DNA from: CAVOHU01 sp963817885
GTDB lineage: Bacteria; Acidobacteriota; Vicinamibacteria; Vicinamibacterales; JAKQTR01
Length of the DNA: 64,000 nucleotides
Direction: 5' to 3'
Assembly (NCBI GenBank): GCA_963817885.1
Contig: CAWFQE010000012.1
Span: 434,001-498,000 of the forward strand
The notes beneath the pieces were generated by a model. The model was given only the letters and a program-made list of their open reading frames with translations, was not told the origin of the DNA and did no database searches. The position numbers were made by a program, and so were the translations under genes. Positions 16,680-25,429 of this stretch are shown here, piece by piece (position 1 is the stretch's first letter; each line of letters begins with the position of its first letter).

Positions 16680-17668
16680 TGACCTTCGATGAACGCGTCC
16701 GGGCTGTTGCCAAGAAGGGTTTCACCGAGCGCCAGGCGCGGTTTCTGACGACCGTCATGCTCCACACCGGCGTCTGCGTCCCGCGCCAGTACGCGCGGTT
16801 CTGCGGGATCGTCTACGGCGACAAGACCCGGAAGTTCTTCGCCAAGCTGGTGCGGCTCGAGTACGCGTCGATGTACGACTGCCGCCATAACCGCGCGCGG
16901 ATCTACCACGTCAACCAGCGAGCTCTGTACGCAGCCATCGGCGAGGCCGACAGCCGCCTTCGCAAACCGGTCACGCTGAACCATGCGATCCAACGCCTGA
17001 TGGTGCTCGACGCCATCGTCGAGGACCCGGACCTCGTATGGCTCAGTACCGCCGACGAGAAGGCGGCGCACCTCCTGGCACTGACCCGGATCACGACAGC
17101 GGACCTGCCTCACGTTGCCGTCGGCGAGGGAGAGCAGCGCAGGGTCCGATACTTCCCGGACCGCCTGCCGATCGGCATCCACCTCGCCGGCCGCGGCGTG
17201 GTCGTCTACGTCGTCACCGACCCCACGCTCGACGAGCTCCGGGAGTTCCTCGAACGTCACGCCGCGCTGCTCCGGTTGCTGCCGGCATGGGCGCTCCGGA
17301 TCGTCGTGCCGCCGCAGTTCCCGGACATCGCCCAGCGCGCGAAACAGGTCGTCTGGAACCAGCTCCTGACCCCTCTCAGAACCGAGGTGCTGGACGAGTT
17401 GCGGTGGTACTTCGGGCAGCTCCGTTCGCACCCCACACCGTCACGCAGCGACGACCTCGACGAGCGGTTCTACGAGGCCCGCGAGGCGTTCTCCGCCCCT
17501 CGATTCAAGGCGGTGTACGGAGCCTGGAAACAGGACGGCGAATCCGTTCTCGCTAGCGCGAGTTCCCGGGCGATCAGCGACGCGGTCAACGCCGGCGCGG
17601 GGCGTGTCGAGACCCTCGAGCTCGGTCACCGCTACGGCCATCTCTCCCCCCTGGTTGCCGTCGCGTGA
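16679..17668 (+). CDS. Mobile-element protein with N-terminal winged helix (replication-relaxation-like)
   Basis: A 329-residue protein translated from an ATG overlapping the upstream stop. The N-terminus (KGFTERQARFLTTVMLHTGV, then RQYARFCGIVYGDKTRKFFA and LVRLEYASMY) is a helix-turn-helix/winged-helix domain of the kind found in replication-relaxation and mobilisation proteins. A central alpha/beta region (FPDRLPIGIHLAGRGVVVYV and YVVTDPTLDELREFLERHA) follows, then a helical C-terminus. No catalytic motif is evident. Together with the previous gene it is probably part of the maintenance module of the element inserted at tRNA-fMet. Confidence 0.65.
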   Translation: MTFDERVRAVAKKGFTERQARFLTTVMLHTGVCVPRQYARFCGIVYGDKTRKFFAKLVRLEYASMYDCRHNRARIYHVNQRALYAAIGEADSRLRKPVTLNHAIQRLMVLDAIVEDPDLVWLSTADEKAAHLLALTRITTADLPHVAVGEGEQRRVRYFPDRLPIGIHLAGRGVVVYVVTDPTLDELREFLERHAALLRLLPAWALRIVVPPQFPDIAQRAKQVVWNQLLTPLRTEVLDELRWYFGQLRSHPTPSRSDDLDERFYEAREAFSAPRFKAVYGAWKQDGESVLASASSRAISDAVNAGAGRVETLELGHRYGHLSPLVAVA

Positions 17669-17779
17669 ACGAACGGCTTCCGGGTTCTCAGGTTGGGGGG
17701 CATTGGCGCGGAACCGCCGCCGATCGGCCCGACGTTGCATCCATCTGCGACCCGCCGTAATCTGCCTGTGGGGCAGAGC

Positions 17780-18004
17780 ATGACTCAGAAGGTCGAGGCG
17801 GTCTACACCGACGGCATCCTCAAGCCAACGCGCGAATTGTCCCTCAAGGACAAGCAACGCGTGCGCCTGACGGTGGAGACGATCCACGAACCGGCCGGGG
17901 ATCGCGAGGCCGCCATTGCGCGGCTGAAGGCCGGCATCGCAAGCATGCGCTTTTTCTCGGAGGGACCGCTTCCCAGCCGAGAGGAACTGCATGATCGCCG
18001 TTGA
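17780..18004 (+). CDS. DUF104/AF2212-like antitoxin
   Basis: A 74-residue protein. TQKVEAVYTDGILKPTRELS then LKDKQRVRLTVE is the AbrB-like swapped-hairpin fold of the DUF104 (AF2212-like) family, antitoxins paired with VapC PIN toxins. The ATG at 17780 is chosen because homology begins there, although the frame is open from 17693. It overlaps the start of the vapC remnant by 14 bases. The antitoxin is intact while its toxin is broken. Confidence 0.8.
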   Translation: MTQKVEAVYTDGILKPTRELSLKDKQRVRLTVETIHEPAGDREAAIARLKAGIASMRFFSEGPLPSREELHDRR

Positions 18005-18201
18005 CACCAACGTCCTGATCCACGTCTGCGATCAGGCAGTCCCAAAGTGCAGGAAGGTCGCGCCCGACCTCATCACCAACGCACAAGAGGGCGTCCTCCT
18101 GTGGCGGGTGGCCTGCGAATTCATCTCCGCCTTCTACTCCGAGGACTGCCGGGCTTGGACGATCTCCAGGGCATGCGCGTCGTCAATCCCTTCAAGTAGC
18201 C
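17991..18201 (+). pseudogene. VapC PIN-domain toxin with internal deletion
   Basis: The start is normal: MIAVDTNVLIHVCDQAVPK, with the first catalytic Asp in VDTN, then VLLWRVACEFIS. The sequence then jumps straight to the last part of a PIN domain. FYSED is followed, in a different frame, by LPGLDDLQGMRVVNPFK and a TAG at 18199-18201, which is a typical VapC ending. About 60 codons of the middle, including two catalytic acidic residues, are missing, so no active ribonuclease can be made. The in-frame reading continues as nonsense far downstream. Confidence 0.8.
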
Positions 18202-18693
18202 GCAGTCAGAAGGGGCCGAGGAGGGGGAACATGTCTCGGGGCGCGGTTGGCCCCCCTCGTGCGTCAGCCCCGCAGCGTCGGTCCCACCGCCGTGCACACG
18301 AGCCCCGGCCTGCGCGCGCCTGGCAACCGCTTGGGCACCACGATCTTGGCGCGACCGCCATGGTCGCTGTCGAGCGGCGTTCTGTGCCGCCCGCCGAGCG
18401 CCCGACTGCAGGTGTCGCAGCAGAGAAGAGGCGTGAGCGACCCCGCCTGCGGCGCGCAGACCCGGCCCGGCGCCCTTCCGCGGGGTCGCGCACGCCTCTC
18501 GCGGTCTCTGTCGTTGTCGATGACGGGCGTTGGCATCGGCCAGCGGAAGATCGCGTCTGCGATCGGCCACGGAAATGGCGATCGTTTCCGGACCCATTTA
18601 CCACTAGATCGCTCCTCGAACCTTCGGCGGGTTCCGGCACGCATCGCTCACCGCGCGGGCTGCAATCTGGCGTCGCTCCGGATCCGATTCTTC
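18202..18693. other. Stretch without a supported gene
   Basis: Very GC-rich with overlapping open frames on both strands, the longest at 18264-18644 (minus) and 18121-18597 (minus). None has recognisable motifs or a good ribosome-binding site, and their compositions are dominated by Arg and Pro. I see no RNA gene. Confidence 0.4.
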
Positions 18694-18771
18694 GGGAGCA
18701 CGCCGCGCGCGTCAAGGCTTCGCTCGCTCCGCTCGCCGCATGCGCAGCCTTGACCCGCCCGGCGTGCTCCC
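18694..18771. repeat. 78-bp imperfect palindrome
   Basis: The outer arms GGGAGCACGCCG and CGGCGTGCTCCC pair perfectly. The inner arms GTCAAGGCT and AGCCTTGAC also pair, around a 26-base loop of cgctcg repeats. It starts 13 bases beyond the stop of the minus-strand gene 18784-19473, so it could be that gene's terminator. The size and the two-step arms also recall a cassette recombination site, but the GTTRRRY/RYYYAAC core of integron attC sites is missing. Confidence 0.6.
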
Positions 18772-18783
18772 GTGAGTTGGCAA

Positions 18784-19473
18784 TTACCGGAGCGACGGAG
18801 GGATTCGCAACTCACACATGTCTCCCAAGCGCTCGCACATCTGCGAGCAATCTCTCGGGAAATTGCTCTCGGGAATTGCAGGGAGTGCACCGACGTCGCG
18901 CTCGTAGCTTCTCAAGAGCTCTTCACTGTCCGCCAAGAACCGCCGCAAGTCGGGTGGCGCGTCCACCGCGAGGCCGGATTGGCGCACACCCTCAAGGTTC
19001 TTTATTTGGCGTTCGGAGTGTGCGTGATACCACGTCTCGAATGCCTTTGGATTGCCAATGCCCCAGAGCACACCTTCCAGGAACCACTGCTCCAAACCCA
19101 GACGCATCCGCTCGTCCGTCAATGCCTTTGCGTCCACCGTCGGACCGGTTCCGGCGAATCGAGTTGGTTGGACGACGTCGTGAGGCGCACTAGCATCAGT
19201 CAAGCGCCAGCTGCCCTTCTCCGTCCTCGCGCCCTCGGTGAACTTCTTGATGTTCGGCGCGTTGTCGCTGCTCCAATCGCGATCCCGGAACATTTCGGCG
19301 ATGATCTGTAGCGCTAGTCTCGGTCGTCCGGCGCCGAGAGCAGCGGCCTGATCAACCATCTGATTGATCGCCGAATCGAGAATGGTTGTGTCGAGAACTT
19401 CTGTCCTGAAGAACCCCTGCTCCCTGGGCCAACCTGCTCCGGTCGGCACCAAAGTCAGGCCCGTGTTGAACAA
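18784..19473 (-). CDS. Hypothetical protein, probably the 3' part of a larger gene
   Basis: A 229-residue reading frame with plausible protein composition (mixed helices, Trp/Tyr-rich C-terminal half) but no family I recognise. It begins at a TTG within CSTLFNTGLTLVP. The same motif (CSTWFNTGMALVP) occurs in the large TIG/kelch protein encoded upstream on the same strand, and a TGA lies just before it in frame. The DNA at 19442-19484 repeats that at 20873-20915. It therefore looks like the surviving 3' portion of a related gene, joined here by recombination. It may not be expressed. Confidence 0.5.
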   Translation of the reverse strand: MFNTGLTLVPTGAGWPREQGFFRTEVLDTTILDSAINQMVDQAAALGAGRPRLALQIIAEMFRDRDWSSDNAPNIKKFTEGARTEKGSWRLTDASAPHDVVQPTRFAGTGPTVDAKALTDERMRLGLEQWFLEGVLWGIGNPKAFETWYHAHSERQIKNLEGVRQSGLAVDAPPDLRRFLADSEELLRSYERDVGALPAIPESNFPRDCSQMCERLGDMCELRIPPSLR

Positions 19474-19484
19474 TGTCGAACAGG
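19442..19484 (+). repeat. 43-bp direct repeat, copy 1
   Basis: It differs from 20873-20915 at only a few positions and encodes the CSTxFNTGxxLVP motif on the minus strand. It marks the 5' edge of the truncated reading frame. Confidence 0.7.
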
Positions 19485-19546
19485 TTGCAATTCACAACAC
19501 CTACGGTGGAAGCCCTTTGCTGATGGTACGGCCACCGTCGATGAGA

Positions 19547-20308
19547 TCAACGCTCGATGAGCATCTCGCAGCCGCTGAGCCGCATGTAGTCTGCCGTTAC
19601 CCACCAAAACGCCGTCTGATCCCGGCGGTCACAGGCTGGGTTGTCCAAGGCAAACTCATACACCACGATGCCCCGACGACGCGCGCCCGCGCGCGCCTTC
19701 CACGTCTTGGAGTGGGCGACGGCGGCCTCGGTCAAAAGTGGAAGTTCCGTCAGTGGCCGCGATTCGACGACCACGCCGCTGGCGTCAACCGACAGTTCCA
19801 GCACGACTACGCCTGTCAGACGCGCACTTCTTGCAATGGCCGGATATCGGGGCAGGTCGCCCCATGATACGAACTCCAACTCAGAAGACGGCGACGACAC
19901 CGGGGCGCGACCTGGACCGCTGCAGGCGGTGATGACGGCGAGATTCGGCTTAGCGAGTCGGAATAGGCTGCGGCTATCGTCATTGCAGGCGCCGTAATCG
20001 ATCTCGAAGCGATACACGATCGTCCCGGTACTCACGCCCGGCGAGAGCGTCCAGAGCCGGACGTTGGCGAGCACCGCCGGCACGAGCACGTCCGGCCCCG
20101 TCAATGATTCGGCGCCGACCACGCGTCCCGCAGCGTCAGTCTTCACACGGACCACGACGCGTCCTACGACCCGCCCGGTCAGCGCTTCGGGCGGGTACGC
20201 CAGATCTACAAACACTGCTGGCGGCACTCTGGGCCAGGATACAGAGGCAGCCGTCTGTGCAAACACCGGCGCCCCCAGCAGCGCGACCATCAACACCAGT
20301 AAGCGCAT
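19547..20308 (-). CDS. Exported protein with two TonB C-terminal-like domains
   Basis: About 253 residues. The start at 20308 gives a proper signal peptide (MRLLVLMVALLGAPVFAQ); the frame is open further upstream without homology. Two copies of the TonB_C fold follow: YPPEALTGRVVGRVVVRVKT then VRLWTLSPG, and YPAIARSARLTGVVVLELSV with DASGVVVESRPLTELPLLTE. Conserved features are the Y-P-x-x-A and the x-G-x-V-x-x-x-V-x-x-D-x-x-G pattern. There is no membrane anchor or proline-rich spacer, so it is not a canonical energy transducer. Cys residues (ACNDD, ITACSG, NPACDRR) may form disulfides. It is followed by the repeat-bounded remnant and preceded by the kelch/TIG gene. Confidence 0.75.
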   Translation of the reverse strand: MRLLVLMVALLGAPVFAQTAASVSWPRVPPAVFVDLAYPPEALTGRVVGRVVVRVKTDAAGRVVGAESLTGPDVLVPAVLANVRLWTLSPGVSTGTIVYRFEIDYGACNDDSRSLFRLAKPNLAVITACSGPGRAPVSSPSSELEFVSWGDLPRYPAIARSARLTGVVVLELSVDASGVVVESRPLTELPLLTEAAVAHSKTWKARAGARRRGIVVYEFALDNPACDRRDQTAFWWVTADYMRLSGCEMLIER

Positions 20309-20423
20309 GATCTTCCTTACCGAGTCGCCGGCTCGATCCAAGGGCCTGCACCCTGCAGCCTGCACGGTCGTGATTCCGCGCACGCCACCGGACTGGCCGT
20401 TGCGAGCCGTGCCAATCGTTGGT

Positions 20424-23400
20424 TCATGGAGTCCGTTCAATCATCACTTTGCACTTAGTCAGTATCAACTGCGAGTTCTTCTGGCTGAGCTGTCCCGTCG
20501 GATCTCCGCCGTCACGGACGAAACCGGGAACCGTGGTGACGGAAACGGGGCCGGGATCTTGCAACAGATGCGCCAGTTCGTGGAGAGCAATCGTGAGCCG
20601 CGCCCTCATGCTGGTACCCGCATACGGACCCTCTTTGTGTTGCTTTGGCGGATTGTGGGCGGCCAGCGAGTAGAACGTTTGGAAAAACGCGCCCTTTCGG
20701 TTGAAGCTGATCACCGTGTCAGCCACAGCTCCCACAGGCGTCTTACCATCTGCATTTATCTGTCCGGTAAACGCAGCGGTGTCTTCGCCGCCGACTACGG
20801 TTCCTCCGTAGCTGAACTCCGCATGCGCGAAGCGATTCGGTAACACGTATTGGCCTATGAACTCGGCGGCGCTCGGCACCAAAGCCATGCCCGTGTTGAA
20901 CCATGTCGAACAGGTGGGGGTTGGCAGCGTCGCGTCAGTTTCGAGCTTCAGCTTCGCGAGTTCGTACACACTGCGTATCACACTTTGCTCCGGGTCGGTC
21001 TGTAGTGGACTAATCAGCCTGTACACGGGCGTGCCCGCGTTGGTCTTTCCTTGGCTGGGCGCGAACCATCCGGCGGTACTGACATCCACGGGGACGCCTG
21101 AATAGGCGGTGGCCCCAGAACCTCCCCCGAGTCCGAACCAGCCCTCGCCGACCAAATACTCCAGACCCGTGCCGGTCCACGATTCGGTCGTCACGCCTCC
21201 CGCTGAATCAATTCGTAGAACCGAGTCCGCGCCCTGCAACGTCGACTTCGCCACAACCCCGTTCGCGACGTCCGAAACGACGGTCCTGACAGTCTGCCCC
21301 GCGGCAAGGTACTCCCATCCAGGCGCACCGCTGTTGATGTTGAAGGCACGGAGCGTCTCGCCATAAGAGACGAACGCAGTGTTGTCCTGACCGAGCGTGA
21401 GCTCTGGATTGACCGGGAGCTGGCTGTTGGGCTGCAGCAAGAGCTGCAAGGGAGGCGTGAGCGGAAGGTCAAACACTGTGATGGCGCCTCCCGAGAAGAT
21501 CCGGGCCGCGCGGAAAGTGCTTTGCGCGGGTGGCTGACCTACCGGAACGATGGGACTGTCGATCCACGTCGCCAGCAGGCCGCCGTCTCCGTCAGGGATG
21601 ATGCGCCCCGGGAACAGGTTCGTGTTCTCCGTCGTGGTGTTGAGTTGCGTCGTGGTCCACGTCTGGTCGACGTTAACGGTCATCAGCCAGATACCGGTAT
21701 CCACCACCGCGGGCGGGTACGTCAGGAAGCGCTTCTCGTACAGCAGGTGGACAACGCCATCTGGGTCCACCATCGGTGGGCCGACCCGCGAGTAGCCGGA
21801 TGTCTGTTGTCCATTGATGCTCGTGAAGGTGGACGGTGGAATCGCGGGGACCGACATCGGCGTGCCCGTCAGGCCATCGAGCATCATCAAGCTCGGAAAG
21901 CCCGAAAGATTCCCGGGGGTGGCCACGACCACGGCGCGGTCGGACCGAAGGGCGATTTGAGGCGTGTCGCCGGTGCACGTTGACGCGCCGACGGCCTGCC
22001 AGGCCCATATCCCGGTGGCGCCGTCGAGACTGACGATCTGCAGCGGGTTCCCAGCGCTACACCCGCTGCCGCTGTACATCGTGAACAGTAGGCCACCCGC
22101 GCCGTTCGGACCGACGTCGCTGGCCTGAGCCGGCAGCCACGTCTGCCACACCTGCTGCCCATCCTGCGTCAGAGCCTGCACGTGCGTCTCTGTGGCGCTG
22201 GTGTTCACCGAGAACAGGGCGGGGCCTCCGCCTCCGTTTCTGACGCTCTGCACCATCTGCTGTGACGTGAAGCCCGAGGGCGCCGCAACTGACCAGCGGA
22301 TGGTGCCTTCGGGTAGCGGTCCCGAGGGCGCGACCGTAACTTGGGCCGTGGCCATCGCCGCGCCCACCGTGGCGGTGAGCACGGTCCCGCCGCTCGCAAC
22401 CGCCGTCACGACTCCAGTATCCGGATCCACTGTGGCCACACTCGCGTTGTCCACCGACCACATGGCGTCGGTACGCGGCTGTCCCAGGTGATCGACGACG
22501 GTGAACAGACGGGATTCGCCAGCCTGCAGCGTCGCACCTGAAGGAGTCACCGAAAGCGATAGCGGTGGAATCGCGGCCGGCATGTACAATTCCCCGTTGG
22601 ATGCAAACGGCCCGGCACCGCCAACGAGCAGCACACTGCCGTCCTGCAGCCGCGTGGCCGTGTGGACCAACCGCCAGCCAATCATGGCGCCGGCAGCCAC
22701 GAAGGCGTTGGTGGCCGGGTCGAAGAGTTCCGCCGTCGCGGTGTTCACACTATTCCCTTGGCCACCGACCACGAGTACCTGCCCATCACTCAACAGCGTC
22801 GCCGTATGCGCGCCGCGCGCAATCGACATCGGCCACGTCGGCGACCACGATTCCGCGACCGGGTCGAAGACCTCGCTGGTGCAGGCGGCTGGACACTCGC
22901 CGGAGTCGCCAACGACCAACACCCGGCCGTCCATGAGGCGTGTCGCCGTGTGGGCGCTGCGCGGCAGCGCGAGTGGCGCACTCGCCGAATAGCTCCCGGT
23001 AACCGGGTCGTAGAGCTCGGTCGTCTCCACGACAACACCGTTCTCGTCCGAACCTCCCGTCACGACCACTCGTCCGTCATTCAGCAGTGTGGAGGTGTGC
23101 AGCGCACGCTGGGTAAGGGGACCGCCAGTGAACGTGAACGTGTGTTCGACCGGGTCATAGATCTCGGACGGCGGAGTCGGCTGCGTGAAGTCCGTGTAAC
23201 CGTGCTCGACGAGAACTCTGCCGTCGCCGAGCTGCGTCGCCGTGTGAAAGAAGCGGGAGACACTCAACGAACCGGTAAAACTGAACGTTCCCGACACCGG
23301 GTCGTAGATCTCGGCGGAGGCGTGGTACTCGTCGGGAAAGAAGCTGATACCGCCAGTGATCAAAACCGTACCGTCTTGCAGGAGCGTCGCGGCGTGAAGG

Positions 23401-24929
23401 TAACGCCGCTTCCGCATGTTCCCGGTGGGCGTGAATCGACCTGTCGCCGGATCATAGAGTTCTGCCGTGGCCGTGATGTTGCCAGCGCTGTCCTGGCCAC
23501 CCGCGATCAACACCCGTCCATCGGCCAACAGCGTTGCCGTGTGATACGCCCGCTTTGTTCGCAATGCGCCGACGGGTTTGATCCTCGATGGTGCCGCATT
23601 GAGGTCTGTCGCGCCGCTGGAGCCACCGATCGTCGCGCTGAGCGTCGTCGTGCCTTCAGCCGCTACGATAATCGCCAAGCCAGTCGCGCTCACCGTGGCG
23701 ACATCTGGCACGGATGACGCCCACGCGACGCTGGCGGTGATGTTGCGGTCGATTCCATCCGAATAGTGTCCCCAAGCCGTGAATTGCTGCTCCCCGTTGA
23801 CAGGCACCGTCAGCGCGGTGGGCGTGACGGAGATCGAGGTCAACGTCGGCACAGTGAAAGCGGCACCGTTACTGGGAATCCCACCAACGGTGACGACGAC
23901 GTTGCCGCTGGTCGCTCCTGACGGTACCGTTGCCGTGATGCTCGTCGCGCTCCAGCCGGTAGTCGCCGCGGTCAGTCCGTTGAACTTCACGGTGCTGCTG
24001 CCCTTCGTTGCGCCGAAGTTCGTGCCAGTAATCGTGACCGGCGTGCCAGATAGCCCCACGTTCGGCGAGAGCTGAGTAACGCTCGGCACGGCACCGACGG
24101 TGAAGGGCGCGCCGGCACTGGTCGTGCCCGCCACGGTGACCGTTACGTTGCCGGTCGTGGAGCTCGCGGGCACGTTGACCACAATGCTCGTATTGGACCA
24201 GCTCGTGACGGACGCCGTGCGGTTGTTGAAGAACTTCACAGCGCTGGTGAGCTGCTGATCGCGGAAGTTATTGCCGGCGATCGTCACCGCCTGGCCCACC
24301 GGTCCCGCGTTCGGCGTCAAGGTGGAGATAGTTGGTGCGGGAAGCGCGGTGGGCACGTCGACGCGGGAGTCTGCAACGCCATCCAACGTGCCTTCCAGTC
24401 CCAACTCTCCACGAAAAGCGCCCGAGCTCGACCCAACCGTGAGGTTCACACCCGCCCATACGTACAGCCGACTTGAGGCCGTCATCGTGATATTGGCCGT
24501 CGTGGTGCAGTTCAGGCTATACGCCGTCAGCGTGGTCGTGAGTGCGGTCGTGCCCGTGGCTGTGCACAGGGACGTGCCCGTGCCGGAGTTCAGGCGCACC
24601 TTGATGCGCGGAAACATCGTCCCGAGGTTGGCAGTCTTGCGCATCCACACGACCGCACCGACGGTGGCTCCAGTGGGGATCTTGCCAGCAGTGTTGGGTA
24701 CACCCGCAGCCGTGTCGAACTGTGCGATTTGCTTCTCGCCTACCGCGACCCCTTGCAGCGCCGCGGTCTGAAGAACGCTCTGGGCGGCGTCGGGGCCAGC
24801 GGTCTTGAGTTGCTTGAAGCCGGCCGTCGTCGACGCCTCGGCATGAAGATGATAAACGACAGATTGCGCCTCGGCTGAAATCGCGAACGGCGCCGTGACC
24901 AGCACCGCGATGAGTGCTCGATGTGTCAT
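20424..24929 (-). CDS. Large secreted TIG/Ig-like/kelch protein with HELAH motif
   Basis: About 1,500 residues beginning with a signal peptide (MTHRALIAVLVTAPFAISAE, then AQS); the start at 24929 is chosen for this reason, although the frame is open to 25367. After a beta-rich N-terminal domain come two IPT/TIG domains (STLTPNAGPVGQAVTIAGNN; TQLSPNVGLSGTPVTITGTN) and a Big_2-like domain. Six or seven kelch repeats follow (pattern HTATLLxDGRVLVxGG...ELYDPxTGxF), then a second Big_2 domain and a PQQ-propeller-like region. Near the C-terminus ARLTIALHELAHLLQDPGPV carries HExxH, suggesting a zinc metallopeptidase or a relic of one. It is probably extracellular or surface-bound, with unknown ligands. 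It contains the second copy of the CSTxFNTG motif. Confidence 0.8.
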   Translation of the reverse strand: MTHRALIAVLVTAPFAISAEAQSVVYHLHAEASTTAGFKQLKTAGPDAAQSVLQTAALQGVAVGEKQIAQFDTAAGVPNTAGKIPTGATVGAVVWMRKTANLGTMFPRIKVRLNSGTGTSLCTATGTTALTTTLTAYSLNCTTTANITMTASSRLYVWAGVNLTVGSSSGAFRGELGLEGTLDGVADSRVDVPTALPAPTISTLTPNAGPVGQAVTIAGNNFRDQQLTSAVKFFNNRTASVTSWSNTSIVVNVPASSTTGNVTVTVAGTTSAGAPFTVGAVPSVTQLSPNVGLSGTPVTITGTNFGATKGSSTVKFNGLTAATTGWSATSITATVPSGATSGNVVVTVGGIPSNGAAFTVPTLTSISVTPTALTVPVNGEQQFTAWGHYSDGIDRNITASVAWASSVPDVATVSATGLAIIVAAEGTTTLSATIGGSSGATDLNAAPSRIKPVGALRTKRAYHTATLLADGRVLIAGGQDSAGNITATAELYDPATGRFTPTGNMRKRRYLHAATLLQDGTVLITGGISFFPDEYHASAEIYDPVSGTFSFTGSLSVSRFFHTATQLGDGRVLVEHGYTDFTQPTPPSEIYDPVEHTFTFTGGPLTQRALHTSTLLNDGRVVVTGGSDENGVVVETTELYDPVTGSYSASAPLALPRSAHTATRLMDGRVLVVGDSGECPAACTSEVFDPVAESWSPTWPMSIARGAHTATLLSDGQVLVVGGQGNSVNTATAELFDPATNAFVAAGAMIGWRLVHTATRLQDGSVLLVGGAGPFASNGELYMPAAIPPLSLSVTPSGATLQAGESRLFTVVDHLGQPRTDAMWSVDNASVATVDPDTGVVTAVASGGTVLTATVGAAMATAQVTVAPSGPLPEGTIRWSVAAPSGFTSQQMVQSVRNGGGGPALFSVNTSATETHVQALTQDGQQVWQTWLPAQASDVGPNGAGGLLFTMYSGSGCSAGNPLQIVSLDGATGIWAWQAVGASTCTGDTPQIALRSDRAVVVATPGNLSGFPSLMMLDGLTGTPMSVPAIPPSTFTSINGQQTSGYSRVGPPMVDPDGVVHLLYEKRFLTYPPAVVDTGIWLMTVNVDQTWTTTQLNTTTENTNLFPGRIIPDGDGGLLATWIDSPIVPVGQPPAQSTFRAARIFSGGAITVFDLPLTPPLQLLLQPNSQLPVNPELTLGQDNTAFVSYGETLRAFNINSGAPGWEYLAAGQTVRTVVSDVANGVVAKSTLQGADSVLRIDSAGGVTTESWTGTGLEYLVGEGWFGLGGGSGATAYSGVPVDVSTAGWFAPSQGKTNAGTPVYRLISPLQTDPEQSVIRSVYELAKLKLETDATLPTPTCSTWFNTGMALVPSAAEFIGQYVLPNRFAHAEFSYGGTVVGGEDTAAFTGQINADGKTPVGAVADTVISFNRKGAFFQTFYSLAAHNPPKQHKEGPYAGTSMRARLTIALHELAHLLQDPGPVSVTTVPGFVRDGGDPTGQLSQKNSQLILTKCKVMIERTP
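20873..20915 (+). repeat. 43-bp direct repeat, copy 2
   Basis: Partner of 19442-19484. It lies inside the kelch/TIG gene and codes on the minus strand for CSTWFNTGMALVP. Confidence 0.7.
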
Positions 24930-25429
24930 GCGTCGTGCGGCGACAAGGATAGGAGCAGCGGTACGCAATAGATGATGAATTCCGGGCACAGTCTGACCCC
25001 TTGAAAGGTAGGTTGATCTGGGTGCCCTGACCTTTGCAACACACATGCCGATCGCGAAGGCTTCCGTGCGGGCGAGATAAGCAGCCGCCATCTCGTTTTC
25101 TGTGCGGCCATGTGAGACGGAACCGCACATTGTCGATTCGTTGCACCGAGCCAATCCGTTGGCCGTGGCCGAACATTCCAAGGCGGTGAACTGCGTCATC
25201 CGAGGACGGTTTATGCAATGAAAATCGCTCGAGTCGTCGATCACCAACCCGCGGCCGAGAATTGGCCGGCAGTGTCGAGTTTTGGCCAGCCGCTCGACGG
25301 CATCCGTGACCGTCACCGGGGCCCCGCACTCCGTTCTTGGCCCGGCCGCAGGGAGGCTGGGGCGCATCGCGTGCGCCCCAGCCTCAGTACGGTCAGAGGG
25401 ATTACAGAAGCGCTAACTAAGGTGTCGTC
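24930..25429. other. Gene-poor stretch upstream of the kelch/TIG gene
   Basis: No supported gene. It contains a GGGCACAGTCTGACCCC motif near 24986, which looks like a dispersed intergenic element, and the hairpin at 25353-25385. Confidence 0.4.
25353..25385. terminator. Perfect 14-bp hairpin
   Basis: GAGGCTGGGGCGCA, loop TCGCG, TGCGCCCCAGCCTC. It lies just past the 3' end of the tyrosine-integrase remnant (minus) and could be its terminator. There is no T-run. Confidence 0.5.

Noticed and set aside
18264..18644. 126-codon minus-strand frame in the gene-poor stretch
   Set aside because: Pro/Arg-rich, no ribosome-binding site, no recognised domain, and a competing frame overlaps it on the same strand.
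18694..18771. Integron attC site
   Set aside because: The palindrome has suitable size, but the GTTRRRY/RYYYAAC core sequences are absent and no integron integrase is nearby.
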